Source: Halichoerus grypus (taxonomy: Eukaryota; Chordata; Mammalia; Carnivora; Phocidae). From it: a stretch of DNA of 64,000 nucleotides. This document shows, one piece after another, positions 13,628-25,857 of the stretch (within the stretch, counting starts at the first letter, position 1; each line of letters starts with the position of its first letter). Under the pieces are notes generated by a model, which saw only the letters and a program-made list of their open reading frames with translations, searched no databases and was not told where the DNA came from. A program made the position numbers and the translations under genes. The stretch spans positions 61,157,850 through 61,221,849 of the forward strand of contig NC_135714.1 of assembly GCF_964656455.1 (NCBI RefSeq). Direction: 5' to 3'.

Positions 13628-13823
13628 GTGAGACGGGCATCGGCAAATCCACGTTAATGGACACTTTATTCAACACCAAATTTGAAAGTGACCCAGCTAC
13701 TCACAATGAACCAGGTGTCCGGTTAAAAGCCAGAAGTTACGAGCTTCAGGAAAGCAACGTACGGCTGAAGTTAACCATCGTTGACACCGTGGGATTTGGA
13801 GACCAGATAAATAAAGATGACAG
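13628..13823 (+). CDS. SEPTIN11: SEPTIN11 exon 3 (P-loop and switch regions, residues 48-112)
   Basis: 196 nt between TGTAG and GTACATC. It supplies the last two bases of Gly48 and ends with AG, the first two bases of Ser113. It carries the nucleotide-binding heart of the protein: the G1/P-loop GETGIGKST (48-56) and the G3/switch II DTVGFGD (100-106). In the switch I region the sequence reads [12 protein letters not shown]. Aligning this by hand to SEPT2 puts Gly77 where catalytically active septins have the Thr needed for GTP hydrolysis. That fits the known lack of hydrolysis in the SEPT6 group, so GTP binding without turnover is expected. Confidence 0.98.
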
Positions 13824-14599
13824 GTACATCTTGGGATTTCATGGGGATATAAATGGATCAGGAGATGGCAGGACCTGTTCTGGGTAAATTCAAAGGCTAA
13901 ATGTTCACTAGTTATGGGGCTGGTCTTCTGTTGCCTAAAAGAAAAGACATCCTTGTTCTCTGAGAAATTTTCTTAGAATGTTCTTCCCTGGGGTCAGAAC
14001 CAGACAACACAGTTGATTCCAGCTAGTGTAAGGAAAAAAGGGATTTCTTAGAAGGAATAAGTTAGCTTACGGCGTTTTTCCAGGAGGGTCATGGAACTAG
14101 ATGTGGGGGCTTTCCCAACAGGAAAAGCAATCTAGAGAAACACCCCAGTATTCTACAGGACAATTGGCAGAAGCCCCTGCCACCAGTCACCTTATATAAT
14201 TTGGTACCCATGACACTGCGGGGAGGTCTCTAGAACCTCCACCAGTTCTGTCCCGGATAACCACATGCCTTTACCATCACTCGCAAGGAGAATAGGTGTG
14301 GCCTGCTGTGGCCTCAGCTGTGTGGTGCTCACTCCCTGCTTCCAGGTCTTGTATAGCTGCGTCTGATTGGTAGAAACTAAACCACATCTAGAACACGAGC
14401 TGCGAGAATCTGGGAAATGTGGTTTTTGTTTTTGTTTTTTGCAACTCTGCAAAATAAGAAGGCATTAAAGAGTAGAGGAATTCGGAATGAGCATCTGCCA
14501 TGCTCTCTTAGTCCCTGAGGCAGATTGGGATATTTGACTTAATCCCCAAATTCTTGCAGATTTCAATGAAAACTGAGAGTTGATGAGAAATCATCTGTA

Positions 14600-14705
14600 A
14601 GAAGCCACAGCCCAGGATTTAGGAGACCTGGGTTATAGCCTGGATTCTGCCAATGACAAGCTATGGGACCGTGGCAATTTACCTCGCTTTAAGGGAATGT
14701 CACTA
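14600..14705 (+). repeat. MIR SINE fragment
   Basis: GACCTGGGTTATAGCCTGG, ATTCTGCCAATGACAAGC and a decayed 'GACC...CAATTTACCTCGC' follow the MIR order. Confidence 0.6.
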
Positions 14706-15573
14706 GACGTGTGATACTGTGTACCGTCCTATTCTTAGGCAGAGGCCTAAGGAAGGACACTGTGAAAGGCAAGGCCTGGAAGAGGGTGTGGTAGTAAGGG
14801 GATTATCCTGTATTTTGAAGTCTTTAGTCAAAGTGGTATTAACTCCTAAAACCTCAAAGTGAAGAAAGCATTTTTATGGAAGATCTGTTGGAAAAATCTT
14901 GATTTCCAGCTGAAACTGGATCTTGCTGTTGATATCAGTGCTTGGTGTGAGGCACTGTGAGTCCTTCTGTGAAGTATCTGGGTCTTCCTCTAGGCTGCTA
15001 GAGAGGTGGGCAGCAGGCTGGGTGCAGAATTGCCAAATCGAGTCTGAATGATTGTGGTTTCAGTCAAGCCTAATGAGGAATTTAGGTCGACTGGATTAAA
15101 CTTTCCCTCTCTATCCAGTGGGGTTTGTTAAGCTGTGAAGTAATTTATACAATAAACTATATATGTGGAAGAAAGGACATGTCTAACCTGCTTAAGAAAT
15201 AAGTTATTTTCTAAGAATTGTGTTCCAATAGTTTGTATGTAGATAGAGGTTACTACCTGTAAGTCAGTCTTATGTATTCATTCATTAAAACCCATTCAAA
15301 TAAACTTGAAGATATAATTATAAAATAATACAGTTAGGTTTTATTTTTATAAAATGTGTACTCAATTTATAAAGCCAGGTAAGTTTGGCTCTTCTGAGTT
15401 GCTGTATGCCTTTATTTGAGGGAAGCTGTTAATCTTAAAACTTCCTGGTGCTCAATCGATATGTTAACCTCAGTCCCCAAATATGTTCACACTCCTTTTC
15501 GAGATCATCCATCCTATTCATCATTCTTAACATCAAATATCTTATGACTATTTTAAATATTGTATTCATTTTC

Positions 15574-15756
15574 TTTTTTTAAGATTTTATTTATTTATTA
15601 GAGAGAGTGAGAGAGAACATGAGAGGGGAGAGGGTCAGAGGGAGAAGCAGACTCCCTGCTGGGCAGGGAGCCCTATGTGGGACTCGATCCCGGGACTCCG
15701 GGGTCATGACCTGAGCCGAAGGCAGTCGCTTAACCACTGAGCCACCCAGGTGCCCT
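15574..15756 (-). mobile_element. Caniform tRNA-Lys SINE, antisense
   Basis: AAGATTTTATTTATTTATT is followed by the reversed body, ending GAGCCACCCAGGTGCCCT. A 15-bp perfect target-site duplication ATTGTATTCATTTTC lies at 15559-15573 and 15757-15771. Confidence 0.96.
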
Positions 15757-18700
15757 ATTGTATTCATTTTCAAAAGAAGTTAGAGAAAGTTAAAATTGTC
15801 GCAGGTCCAAAGATGATTCTAGAAGGGGGCTTCCAGAGACATTTTTGTGCAGTGACAACATAATGGGAATAAAACCCCAAGTCAGTAAGATATGTTTGCT
15901 TAGGGCTCAGAAATTTTATTAGTACCAGAGTTTGTTTGTTTTTTAAAAAATTTTCCTCAAAACTGTGTATATTATATGCATATGTTTTATCAAGAGGAAC
16001 TTGAACTATTTTTATCTAGAATGTGTATTGCCTAGAGATATTTTAACTACCCTGGTATATATGAGCAACACAGTAATTAGGAAGAAATATTTAATTCATT
16101 CTCTAGCTGAGCACTGAGCTCCATTTTATCTATAGAGCAATTTAAATGCTCTTCAATAAACATTGTCCTGTAATAATAGGAGCAATTGTTAGATGTAGTG
16201 AGAAGGATTTTATTTCGCATCTGGTCAAAATGAACTATCTGTACATTGTGCGGGGTAGGGGACAGCTAAGCTCAGACCCTGCAGCTGAGCTGTTGCTCTT
16301 AATTTATGACCTCAATGCCAAGGAATGATGGAGAGGTTACTGCCTGAAGGCTGTTTGTAATACCAAGTGAAATAGATGTCATGCTTGTGCACTCCCTGAT
16401 TGGAAGGCAGTAACTGGACCTTTTCAGGATCCCTTCCTGCAGGAATGAGAACCATCTTCCAGCATCTTTCTGCTAAGACTCCATGTGCTCTTCCCGCTCA
16501 GAGTCATTGCCTCAGTGGCTGCACTGAATTGCCTCTCCCCAAGTGGGGATTTTCCTTCAGCCTGCTGGTTTTCACTGGCCGGCACTGAACAGCAAGTGGC
16601 TACTACAATACCAATTCTCCTATTTGCAGCTGGAGGCCTCTTTAAGAAATTATCTGACTCATTTGGGTCAAATAATAGTTTCCAAGGAGAGTTAGAAGAG
16701 AGGAAGTGTGATATTAACCTAACCTAGATACCAAATATTTTTTTTCTTCTGAAATTTCTTGACAGCTGTTGCATAACCTCTTTAAATGGCATTTAGAACT
16801 CTGTCCCCTAGAAGGCATTGTTGACACTGTTGACTCTAAACCCGAGTGACTGTTGTTTAAAAAAAAATTTTTTTTTTGGACAGTCTGCTTCCATAAAAGA
16901 ATTGGAAGTGAGATATGCATTTTTGCATTGATACGTAACCATATGGGAAGCAATGTGCTGTTTCTCTAAACCCATGATTATTTTTACTACTTTGGGGATG
17001 AGGCAAGCTTTTCTGCCATGAATGCAGGACTTCAAGAATGTCCCAGCTTGTTTATGTAGGCTTCAGTCATGTCAGCATTCCTGCATGAGTATCTGCCTGA
17101 GACCGAGCTAGCTAGAAGGAGGCAGGAAGAGAGATCTGGTAAGGTTTCCTGTTATGTTTAATAGCAAGATTAACTCTTCATGGTTTAAGGGCTTCTTTGT
17201 TTTGCTGTCTGTATTCGTCAGTGAAGAAGGGAAGGGGTCTGGAGAAGAAGGTAAACCAAGTTTTGTCATAGAACTGGAAATAGAATAATTCATTTGCCCC
17301 ACATTTGGGAAATGGGAGATAGAATGTCAATGGCATGTCACTAACTGTAATGATAATCAACCCTGAAAAGCATGAATAATTGAAATCTTCAAACTCACCA
17401 AATCTTTGTATCAGAGTTATAAAATGGTATTGAAGTGGACCATCTGGTCTTTAATTTCTGTTTTTATCACACTTTCTGATGGAGGTAGTTGAGAGATAAG
17501 GAAAACTAACCTTAACAGCAAGGTAGAGAAAAATAGATGGTAGGTATCTGGCCATATGTAAAACGGAGAGTCGGTCCCTGAACAATGGTGTTGGTTCTTT
17601 TGCAAGAATGATCAGTGGGTAGCTTGGGTGGATAGAAAACATTGTATAAAATATCTTTTTCCATCAGTTTCAGGGTCAGCCTCTGTATTTTATTGTGGAT
17701 TCTGTGGCTGGAGGTATATGAAAAAAATGAGTTGTGGGTAAAAAGGACTATCCCCATGCCTTAAAAGGAGACAATGTAAGGACTAGATTTGATTTTCCCT
17801 CCTCCATTTTCCTCTGCTTGGTATGACTGTAATCCAGAGAACTTGGAATTGGCCAAACAGAAAATAAATGGGTGTCCTTTCTATAAGAATGGAAACTAGC
17901 AAAAGGCAAAATTGGGATTATACTTCCTTCTCTTTATGACTGTGAATGTAGATAAGAAGTGGAAAGGAGTAGGAGAAGAGGGGCAGATCATTTGTTTAAA
18001 GGATTATGAAGGGGAATACAAAACTACTGGCTGACTTAAACACAGGGAATACTGATTTTGGTAAATAGTTCTCCTGAAATACATTCCTTTTTAATTTGTT
18101 GTAACAATTAGAAGTTAAAATTGATGGAATTTCATGCTTGATTGTGTGTGTTGTGGGGGAGTAAAAGGGGAGGTCCCCGGGTGGTGTGCATGGGGGTGCC
18201 ATTCACCAAGCGAAGGGATACAGGGAAGTGTGGGTTTGGGGGCAGGATGAAGAGTCCCATCTTGGACACATTTAGTTAGAAGAGCCAACGGAGATATCTC
18301 GTAAGCAGTTGGATGAATGGTGCTGAAACTTGAGTGAAAGATCTGGGCTATGAGCAGAGATTTATGAATTATCATCACTTAGATAGTAAGTAAAACACAG
18401 GAGTAAATGTGATTTTTCAGGGAGATCACGTAAAGGGAAAAGAAGGAGATTGGAAGATTAGCCAGAGCTCCCTGACAGGGGAAGGCAGAAGGAAACCCAA
18501 GATGTAAGAGGAGAACAAAAGGTTTCTTGAGATATATTGAATCCAGGGCAGAAAGCATTCCTCCCTGGAAAAGGAGAGGTGTTATGCTTCCCATAATCTT
18601 GGAGGATCAGAATCAACACCAGAGGCAAGAGGGAAATTAATAGAAAGCAGAAACATACTTGGAGCACCGTTGGGGACGTGGTGCTGAGAGGCTAAAAATC

Positions 18701-19029
18701 AGGAACTGGTGAGGCAGGAAGGAGCAATTGCTTGTGAGCTGCTTTTCCTTTCCTTTCCGAAGAGGGTGTTGGAGAAAGACCCTGGTTCCCCCAACACTTG
18801 CCTCAGTGTCCGGAGACGGAAAGATGAGGCCTTGGGCTGGCACGGGTGGACCTCGGTGGAGTGCAGGGCACGAGCTCAGCAGCAGAATGGTTACCATGAG
18901 CCAGGTGAGGGTAGGGTTCCTTTTTCCCCCTTCTCTTTCTAAAAAGTCAGGCTTGCTTTTCTCCTGTTTGTTGTTTATTATTTTTTATTATATTACTGTG
19001 AAATAGTTATATCCTACTCTTCTGTGCTA

Positions 19030-19215
19030 GTCCTTTACACATATTAGCTTATTTGTCACAGTAGCTCTCTGATATAGGTACTTTTTTGTCCTTGATTTAC
19101 CTATGAGGAAATTGAGACACAGAGATGTTTAGTAACTTGCTCAAAGTCACATAGGTAGTAAATTTGTGGAGTTGAAGTTGGTTTGGCTTGAATCCATGCT
19201 TCTAACCACTATCCT
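19030..19215 (-). repeat. MIR SINE, reversed
   Basis: Reads ACCTATGAGGAAATTGAGAC, AGTAACTTGCTCAAAGTCAC and ATAGGTAGTAAATTTG, the reverse complement of the MIR core. Confidence 0.8.
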
Positions 19216-20496
19216 ATGATAATATTATTAATATTGTTATGTAATACCTACCTGTGTTTTAAAGTGCAAAACATAGAAGAAATTTATCACTTGCTCATTC
19301 TTTCTATTAGAATTTATTGGGATTTCTGTTGTCGTATTTAGAACTTTGTTATTACAGAGGCATATCCTGCTTTTTCTTTAAACCACTAGAGATTTTGTCT
19401 GCTCAAATTGAATCAGTGGATTGTGATGAATCACCAAGGAAAAATATCAGAAAACTTTTTTCTGAGTGCTTTCAGTTTTTGGTTATAAATATATTTTTTG
19501 TTTTGTTTGTTTGCTCTCTCAGGGTATCTGCTGTCATCCACATTATCAAAGATTTGTAGTTCCCTTTCAAGGATTTCAGTTTAATATATGAGTTAGGGGA
19601 GCCAAGTGTTGAAAGGTTTTTATTTCTGACTTCTGAGCAGTCCCCTGGAGACCTGAAAGTTTATAGCTTTTCCACAATGACCTACCTAATGTACTGCTGA
19701 GTCCCTGGAGAACATCTGGTTTATTGAATGCATATTCCCAATATGCTTTAATGATTATGGTCAATTAATAGAATCATACGTAATTATTCAAAACAGATTT
19801 GAATTTGAATTATGATTTGCTGAGAAGAGTTACAAAGTTTATCTTCCAATCATAAAATTTCAGAGTTGGAAGTAATCTTGAAGCTCCTAATCACCCAGGC
19901 CCCTCAGTTTATAGATGAAGCTGTGGAGGGAGCACAGAAGAGCTCCCACTAGGTGATACCATCGCCTGAAATTGAAAACAACTTTCCTTTTGTGCACCAA
20001 AGTCAATCAGTTGGCAGAGGCTGTCAGAATCACTTTATTAAGACAGATTCTGAGACTCCATTTCGGCCCAGCAGGAAAGAATGCCACAATCTCTTAGCAG
20101 TGTCTTCCATGGGAAGTGACAGCATGGTTCACATATTTATAATCTCTGTTTTAAAGGATGAATGTTAGCCAGGAGAATACTAGGAAGAGGTCTGTTCCGG
20201 GTACGGGGGCTAGCGTGAACAAAGGCACAGAGGCAGATGAAAGCTTCGTGTGTGTGACTGGGACAGAAGCAGCGAGCCAGGGAGGGAGTGGGAGAGAGGA
20301 GCTTGAGAGATGTTCAGGCACCAGGGATGGAAGGCCCGGGATGCCCAGGTAAGTCTTTGGGGCTTTAGCTCATAAGTAAGGGAGCCATTGGAGACTTTAC
20401 AGAAGGATTGTCCTGCACTGAACTGCATGAGAGGTTTACGGCTAGAAACATGCTCATTTGAAGGTGTGTTTTACAGAACGTTCTTCTGCATTCTAG

Positions 20497-20683
20497 CTAT
20501 AAGCCAATAGTGGAATATATTGATGCCCAATTTGAGGCCTACCTGCAAGAGGAATTGAAGATCAAACGTTCTCTCTTCAACTACCACGACACCAGGATCC
20601 ACGCATGCCTCTACTTCATTGCCCCCACTGGCCATTCCCTGAAGTCTCTGGATCTAGTCACCATGAAAAAGCTGGATAGCAAG
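20497..20683 (+). CDS. SEPTIN11: SEPTIN11 exon 4 (residues 113-175)
   Basis: 187 nt between CTAG and GTACCC. The first base C completes Ser113 (AG+C), followed by [20 protein letters not shown] and, after a short gap, the [18 protein letters not shown] segment, ending MKKLDSK. This central part of the septin GTP-binding domain carries conserved residues of the strand before the G4 motif. The reading frame runs open past the donor into the intron, but the GT at 20684 and phase-0 joining to exon 5 (VNIIP) fix the true end. Confidence 0.98.
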
Positions 20684-20764
20684 GTACCCACTACCACCCT
20701 GGCCACTGTCCCCTCTCCTTTTAGATCACCTTTATCTGAAGGCCCTGATTTATTTTCTCCTTTT

Positions 20765-21130
20765 AATGTCATTTGGTTGTATTGTTTTGTTTTACAAGAC
20801 TGTTTTCCAAGCAGTTTTAGGTTCACAGCAGGGTTAAGAGGAAGGTACAGAGATTCCCGTATACCCCTGCCCCCACATCAACACCCCCACCCGATGGGCA
20901 CATTGTCACAGTGGGTGCACCTACATTGACACATCAGCCCCCCAAAGTCCATGTTTATATTAGGGTTCCCTCTTGGTGGCATACATTCTGTGGGCTGGGA
21001 CACATCTATAAAGACCTGTATTCCTCATTATAGTACACAGAGTACTTTTCCTGCCCTAAAACTCCTCTGTGCTCTTGCCTATTCATCCCTCCCCCCTTCC
21101 TCCAACCCCCTAATTGTCTTTTCTGGTTTA
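20765..21130 (-). mobile_element. Old L1 (L1M-type) 3' end
   Basis: Segments such as CCTACATTGACACATCAGCC, CATACATTCTGTGGGCTGGG and CTATTCATCCCTCCCCCC match the reversed 3' ends of mammalian L1M elements as I remember them. It is heavily diverged and has no clear target-site duplication. Confidence 0.75.
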
Positions 21131-21917
21131 AGGAACAATAGGGTTTAGCAATGTGAGAAAAATGCTTCAAAACCTCTGGATGTTAGGCTAAACAAAATAA
21201 AACAAACAAACAAAACCATGGAGCTCTTTACCAGGTATTTTTAGTTCTTAAATTAGCACCAATGGGTGCTCTGATGAGGGTTGGGGAATTAAATAGTGGA
21301 GGCACCTAAAAGGTCATAGGAGGGGTTAAATTTAGGGAGATTGAAATACGAAGTCACAATTTGTTTATTTTCTTAAAAGCTTTCTTTAAATTTCTTTGTT
21401 AAAAGTCTTTAAAAGTTTGGCTTTAATATGAAGTTTTGAGTGGAAAAAAAAAGGTGTTATTTATTTTTTTTTTTTTTACTTAGGTGATAAGGGCAGTCCA
21501 ATTCCTTAGATTTAAAACTGAACTGTACCCGTGTGTTTTTACAAAGTAGTTTCCGTTTGACACCTGAGCTTTCCACATTAATAACCTCTCCCTTTCACAA
21601 CATTTTAAGGAAAGTCCTGATAAGTTTGATAACGTTTAGTGACCTACTTTACAATTAATTTGATTTTTTCATTTTGAAATAAATGGAAGACAGTACATTC
21701 TGAAAACAAAGAAGCAAACGACAATGGGAACGACCCCCCAAAAGAAGCTGTGGTGTTTTCTCTCCTAACCTTCTTTTTGAGTTCCATGAAGAGTCTTACC
21801 GTCTCTAGAGGGTTTTGCTGGGTGTTATTTTTTTGTCTAAACAACACTGTTGGAAAGATGCTCTCTCTCCAGAGGAACGTGACAGAGAACACTCAGAAGA
21901 CCAGCCTGTCCCCACGG

Positions 21918-22215
21918 CCTCTGTCTGAACTCGCGGCCAAAGCGCCGGCCGTGGCTGACGCAGAGCCAGGCTCCTAGGCTTCCAGCACGTGCAGACGCTC
22001 GGGTTTACAGAAACATAGTCTGATGGCCTGAGTGGATTACTGCAGCTGGAGTGCTCTCCCGAGAACACACGGAAACCCTTCTCCATCACATTTGTTTCAG
22101 CTGCATTTAGCCACGGACGGCGGAAGGATCTGGGCCGCGAGGCAGGCTCCCTGGGCTGTCCTGTCCTGGCCACAGGCCTGGGGGACAGGCAGGGACGGAG
22201 GGGGGCTCCTGACTG
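21918..22215. other. Small CpG-rich patch in intron 4
   Basis: CpG is clearly denser here than in the surrounding intron, for example CTCGCGGCCAAAGCGCCGG and CACGGACGGCGG. No exon or promoter motif is recognised. Confidence 0.5.
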
Positions 22216-22547
22216 AGGCCACGTCGGTGGGCCAAGCCAGGCTAATATTCAACAACAGGGTTATGCTTAGTAGAGTTGAGTTAAAAAGGGAAAAAAGGAA
22301 CGAAAATACGGCAAAGCAAACACAGCTGGAAACAAACTAACAAAAAAGTCCCCAGAAAGCAGGTTAAACTGCCTTCAAAGAATCACTATTGCTGTAGAGC
22401 TGGGCATGCTGGAGAGCATCTGAAAATGGTATTTGCAAAAAGGTTTGTTGATACAAGCAAAGTGAAGAGTTCAGGCTCTTAACTATATAAGTCACAAATA
22501 TATTATAATTTCAGAAAAGATTTTCAAGCACCTGCTACCAAGGAAGA

Positions 22548-22736
22548 TTTTTTTTTTTTTAAGTTTATTTATTTGTCAGAGAGAGAGAGAGACAGAACAC
22601 TGGCAGGCGGAGTGGGAGAGGGAGAAGCAGGCTCCCTGCTGAGCAAGGAGCCCGATGCGGGACTCGATCCCAAAACCCTGGGGTCATGACCTGAGCTGAA
22701 GGCAGACGCTTAACTGACAGAGCCACCCAGGCCCCC
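22548..22736 (-). mobile_element. Caniform tRNA-Lys SINE, antisense
   Basis: A T-run and AAGTTTATTTATTTGTCAG are followed by the reversed body, ending GAGCCACCCAGGCCCCC. A short target-site duplication CAAGGAAGA lies at 22539-22547 and 22737-22745. Confidence 0.94.
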
Positions 22737-24094
22737 CAAGGAAGAAGATTTTAAATCTAAATTGCTTTGTTCATCTATCTACTCTGATCAGATTGGCCCA
22801 AGAAACTATGAAGCTCTGCCATTTTGTCTGTAATATTAACTGAATGCTAAGTGTGTACAAAAGATAGCCAGTAAGAACAACGGGCAAGTGTTTTGTTCCT
22901 CGGGTCCTGACCCACACATTTCCCCACCGCCAGTGTGTTTCTCGGTCTGTGACTTGCTGGATGAGCCCAGGCACGATGAGGGTAGGAGTGGGTAGAGGAA
23001 TAGGGGAAGAATAGGTTTTTCTATCCACATGTCTCCTCATTGTGATGTATCAGGGATTTTGATTTGGCTTTTGGAATAAAAGGAGAAGCAAAGGAAGTAA
23101 AACATGACCAAGAAAACCTCCTTAAAGACTCCCTCCTTCTCTTGCTAGGACGGCTTTCTCACCAAGTCTGTCTCTCTTTGCCCTGAGCTGGGTGGAGAGC
23201 ATGGCCCCAGGTATCGGATGTCCGTAGTGTCTTATGAAAGCTCTGTACCTACCACGGAGTGGAGGACAGTTAATCTTAAAAAAGGAATTTTAAAAAATGT
23301 GCTGTGTGGACAGTGCTGGGGAAAGTTGGAAGAATGACTGACGTTGGGGTTTGGGGCTTGTGCTTGAGGGTGTCCCTGGCTTTCACGCTGGGCTTTCTGC
23401 CACGGTTGTCAAACTTGGCCTTCTTCCTGGTCTTTGTAGCCTGTGCCCTGAAAGTGAGCCTTGTCTTTGGCACCAGGTCTCATTCTGGTATGAAGAAGTA
23501 ATGTGATAGAAACCAGTGTTTCAAGAGAATTAGTTGGTATGATTTTGAGAATTTTAAAAGTAGGTGAAACTGTTTTTGTTCCAGTGAATACGTAGATTCT
23601 CCACTCCTAGCAGTCATTAGAAAAAAAGAGAGGATGTTATCCTGGGAGAGTTGGATATTCCACTGTTCTGACTAACACAGTCTTGGCTATTACACTGTTA
23701 GGAACATGCTAAAATCAAGCTCCTAAAGTAGCTGGGAGGGGTCTAAAAGGAGTGGTTGGTTATTGAAAGAATAGGCTTTGTTATCGCTATTTGTCATAGA
23801 GTAACACTTCCTTCTAGTCTGTTAAAAAAAGAAAAAAAAATGAGGTAGCACAGAAGAGGAAATTACAAGTATGCTCTCAGTGCCGGATGGGAGGAAGTAA
23901 AAGTGTTCACAGATGGAGCTAAAAGATTATCCCATATCTTCTTAATTTTGCATCTGGGCAGAAAGTCTGATTTTCAATATCATCTCTGTTTTTTAAGTGA
24001 AGCTTTACAATTTTTGTTGTTTATTATGTTTCATTCATTTGTCTTATTTTTCTTACATTGGAATTGTGTAAAAATAGATGTGTTTGTTTTATAG

Positions 24095-24256
24095 GTGAAC
24101 ATCATTCCAATAATTGCAAAAGCTGACACCATTGCCAAAAATGAACTGCACAAATTCAAGAGTAAGATCATGAGTGAACTGGTCAGCAATGGAGTCCAGA
24201 TATATCAGTTCCCCACAGATGAAGAAACGGTGGCGGAGATTAATGCAACAATGAGC
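24095..24256 (+). CDS. SEPTIN11: SEPTIN11 exon 5 (G4 motif, residues 176-229)
   Basis: 162 nt, exactly 54 codons, between TTTTATAG and GTAAGTCC. It begins [18 protein letters not shown] and ends [13 protein letters not shown] (183-186) is the septin G4 motif that gives guanine specificity. Both borders are phase 0, so skipping this exon would keep the frame but remove guanine recognition. Confidence 0.98.
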
Positions 24257-24319
24257 GTAAGTCCTCAAGTTAGGAAGAACCTACCAGTAATTTTCCTGAA
24301 AGCTTTTCTTGGTAGCAGC

Positions 24320-24460
24320 ATTGTAGAGTGACTAGAACCCTGGACCGGGAATCTGATTCTTCAGTGTGGTCCAGCCCTGTCACTATGGCAAGGCATTTAA
24401 CCACCCTGCTCCTCAGTGTCTCCATCTGTCAAATGGGAAACTTAGGCAAGCTAATCTCCA
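24320..24460 (+). repeat. MIR SINE fragment
   Basis: Reads AGAGTGACTAGAACCCTGGA and later CACTATGGCAAGGCATTTAA and CTCCATCTGTCAAATGGGAA, in MIR order. Confidence 0.75.
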
Positions 24461-25204
24461 GTTTCCTTCCCACTCCAACAGATAAGATTTCTACAGCCAA
24501 TCTTGTGGGAAGGGAATGCCCGCCCGCACCATCTCATACAAAGCAGCTTACAGGAAATAGATCTCTGCTTGTTTCTGGCATTGTTGGCGGAAATATGTCC
24601 ACCTGCCTCATTTTGGCTTCTGTGATGGGTTCCTGCCTTTCCCTCCTTTCTGCTTCTCCCTCCTTTCTGCTTCTCCTACCCTTTCCTGAACCATTGGGTT
24701 AACTGGCAGTCAAGGTATAATTTCTTCACCTCACAGGCAGGATGGTCAGAAGAGAAAGGACAAAAGCTTCAGCAATTCTTAGGTGCACCTGCGATACGAT
24801 GTCTCGTGGTGAGCCTCCATGCTGCCCGCTGACACCTGCATCTTTCCCACTGCCTCTTTTGTATCTCAGAGGCATGGCTCATCTCTGGGCCACAATTACT
24901 ATACATTTTTTTTTTTCCACTTAGGAATGCATAACTTCTGTAAAAGTAGCATTCTTTGCACATAGTAGATGCCCAATGATGGTTTTTGGAATTCTTAAAA
25001 TTGTAGCTTAGCTTCAGTGAAATGCAATTAGAAGCTATTAAATAAGTTGCCTTTCCCTGGATACATGCTAAAAAATGATCCAAAAGGATGCTATTGGCAG
25101 CAGAAGTCAGTCTAAGTTGTGGTAGGTTGAGCTATGTTCTGCTTTCCTTAGATCTGGTCATGAAAAGTGTCTAATGAAGTCATTAAATGCACTAAAGGCA
25201 CTGT

Positions 25205-25500
25205 TTTTTTTTTTTTAATTAACAGCTTTATTGAGATATAATTGATATACTGTACAATTTACCCATTTAAAGCATATAATTCAGTGGTTTTTAGTATATT
25301 CACAGGGTTGTACAACCATTGCCACCATCAATTTTAGAACCTTTTCATCACCCCAAAAAGAAATTGTGTACCTTTTAGCAGTCAACCCTCTAACCATTCC
25401 AGCCCTAGGCAGCCACCACTCAACTTTCTTATCTCTATAGATTTGCCTATGCTAGACATTTCAGATGAAGGGGACTCCTACTGAAGCTCATCTGGAGAAT
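25205..25500 (-). mobile_element. Old L1 (L1M-type) 3' end
   Basis: Reads CTTTATTGAGATATAATTGA, ATTCAGTGGTTTTTAGTATA, TTTTCATCACCCCAAAAAG and GATTTGCCTATGCTAGACAT, a well-known reversed L1 3' end of old mammalian families. Confidence 0.85.
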
Positions 25501-25644
25501 TAAATGCCTTGGTCAAAGCCAGCTAATAGCAGCACTGAGATTTCAACCCTGGTCCCACATCTGTGTTGTTTGCCATCATAATTTAGAAGAACAGGGTTAT
25601 ACCACAAAACTCCTTGTTTCTTCAGTTCAACATACGGACTTTTT

Positions 25645-25857
25645 TTTTATTTTTATTTTTATTTTATTTTATTTTTTTTTTAAAGATTTTATTTCTTTAT
25701 TTAAGGGAGAGAGACAGAGAGAGCATGAGCTGGGGGAGAGGGACAAACAGACTCCCCTCTGAGCAGGGAGCCCGATGTGGGGCCCGATCCCAGGACCCCA
25801 GGATCACGACCCGAGCCAAAGTCAGACGCCCAACTGACTGAGCCACCCAGGCACCCC
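25645..25857 (-). mobile_element. Caniform tRNA-Lys SINE, antisense
   Basis: A long T-rich tail (with TTTTA repeats) and AAAGATTTTATTTCTTTATT are followed by the reversed body, ending GAGCCACCCAGGCACCCC. A perfect duplication CAACATACGGACTTT lies at 25628-25642 and 25858-25872. Confidence 0.96.

Larger units (their letters stand above)
13824..20496 (+). other. SEPTIN11 intron 3 (6.7 kb)
   Basis: No exon is recognised. It holds a MIR piece (14600-14705), an antisense SINE (15574-15756), a purine-rich ancient repeat of unnamed family (about 18170-18600) and a reversed MIR (19030-19215). The remainder is unique-looking AT-rich sequence. Confidence 0.8.
20684..24094 (+). other. SEPTIN11 intron 4 (3.4 kb)
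   Basis: No exon is recognised. It holds an L1M 3'-end fragment (20765-21130), a small CpG-rich patch (about 21918-22215) and an antisense SINE (22548-22736). A lysine-rich open frame on the - strand (23473-23276) is considered and not accepted as a gene. A pyrimidine-rich tract precedes the TTTATAG acceptor. Confidence 0.8.

Noticed and set aside
20684..20929. Extension of the open frame past SEPTIN11 exon 4
   Set aside because: A clear GT donor and the phase-0 join to VNIIP in exon 5 end the exon at 20683. The extra codons are intron and L1 sequence.
23276..23473. Lysine/arginine-rich 65-codon frame on the - strand in SEPTIN11 intron 4 (contains KAKFDNRGRKPSVKARDTLK)
   Set aside because: It reads somewhat like a ribosomal or nucleolar protein piece and could be a pseudogene scrap, but I match it to no family and see no poly(A) tail or target duplication.
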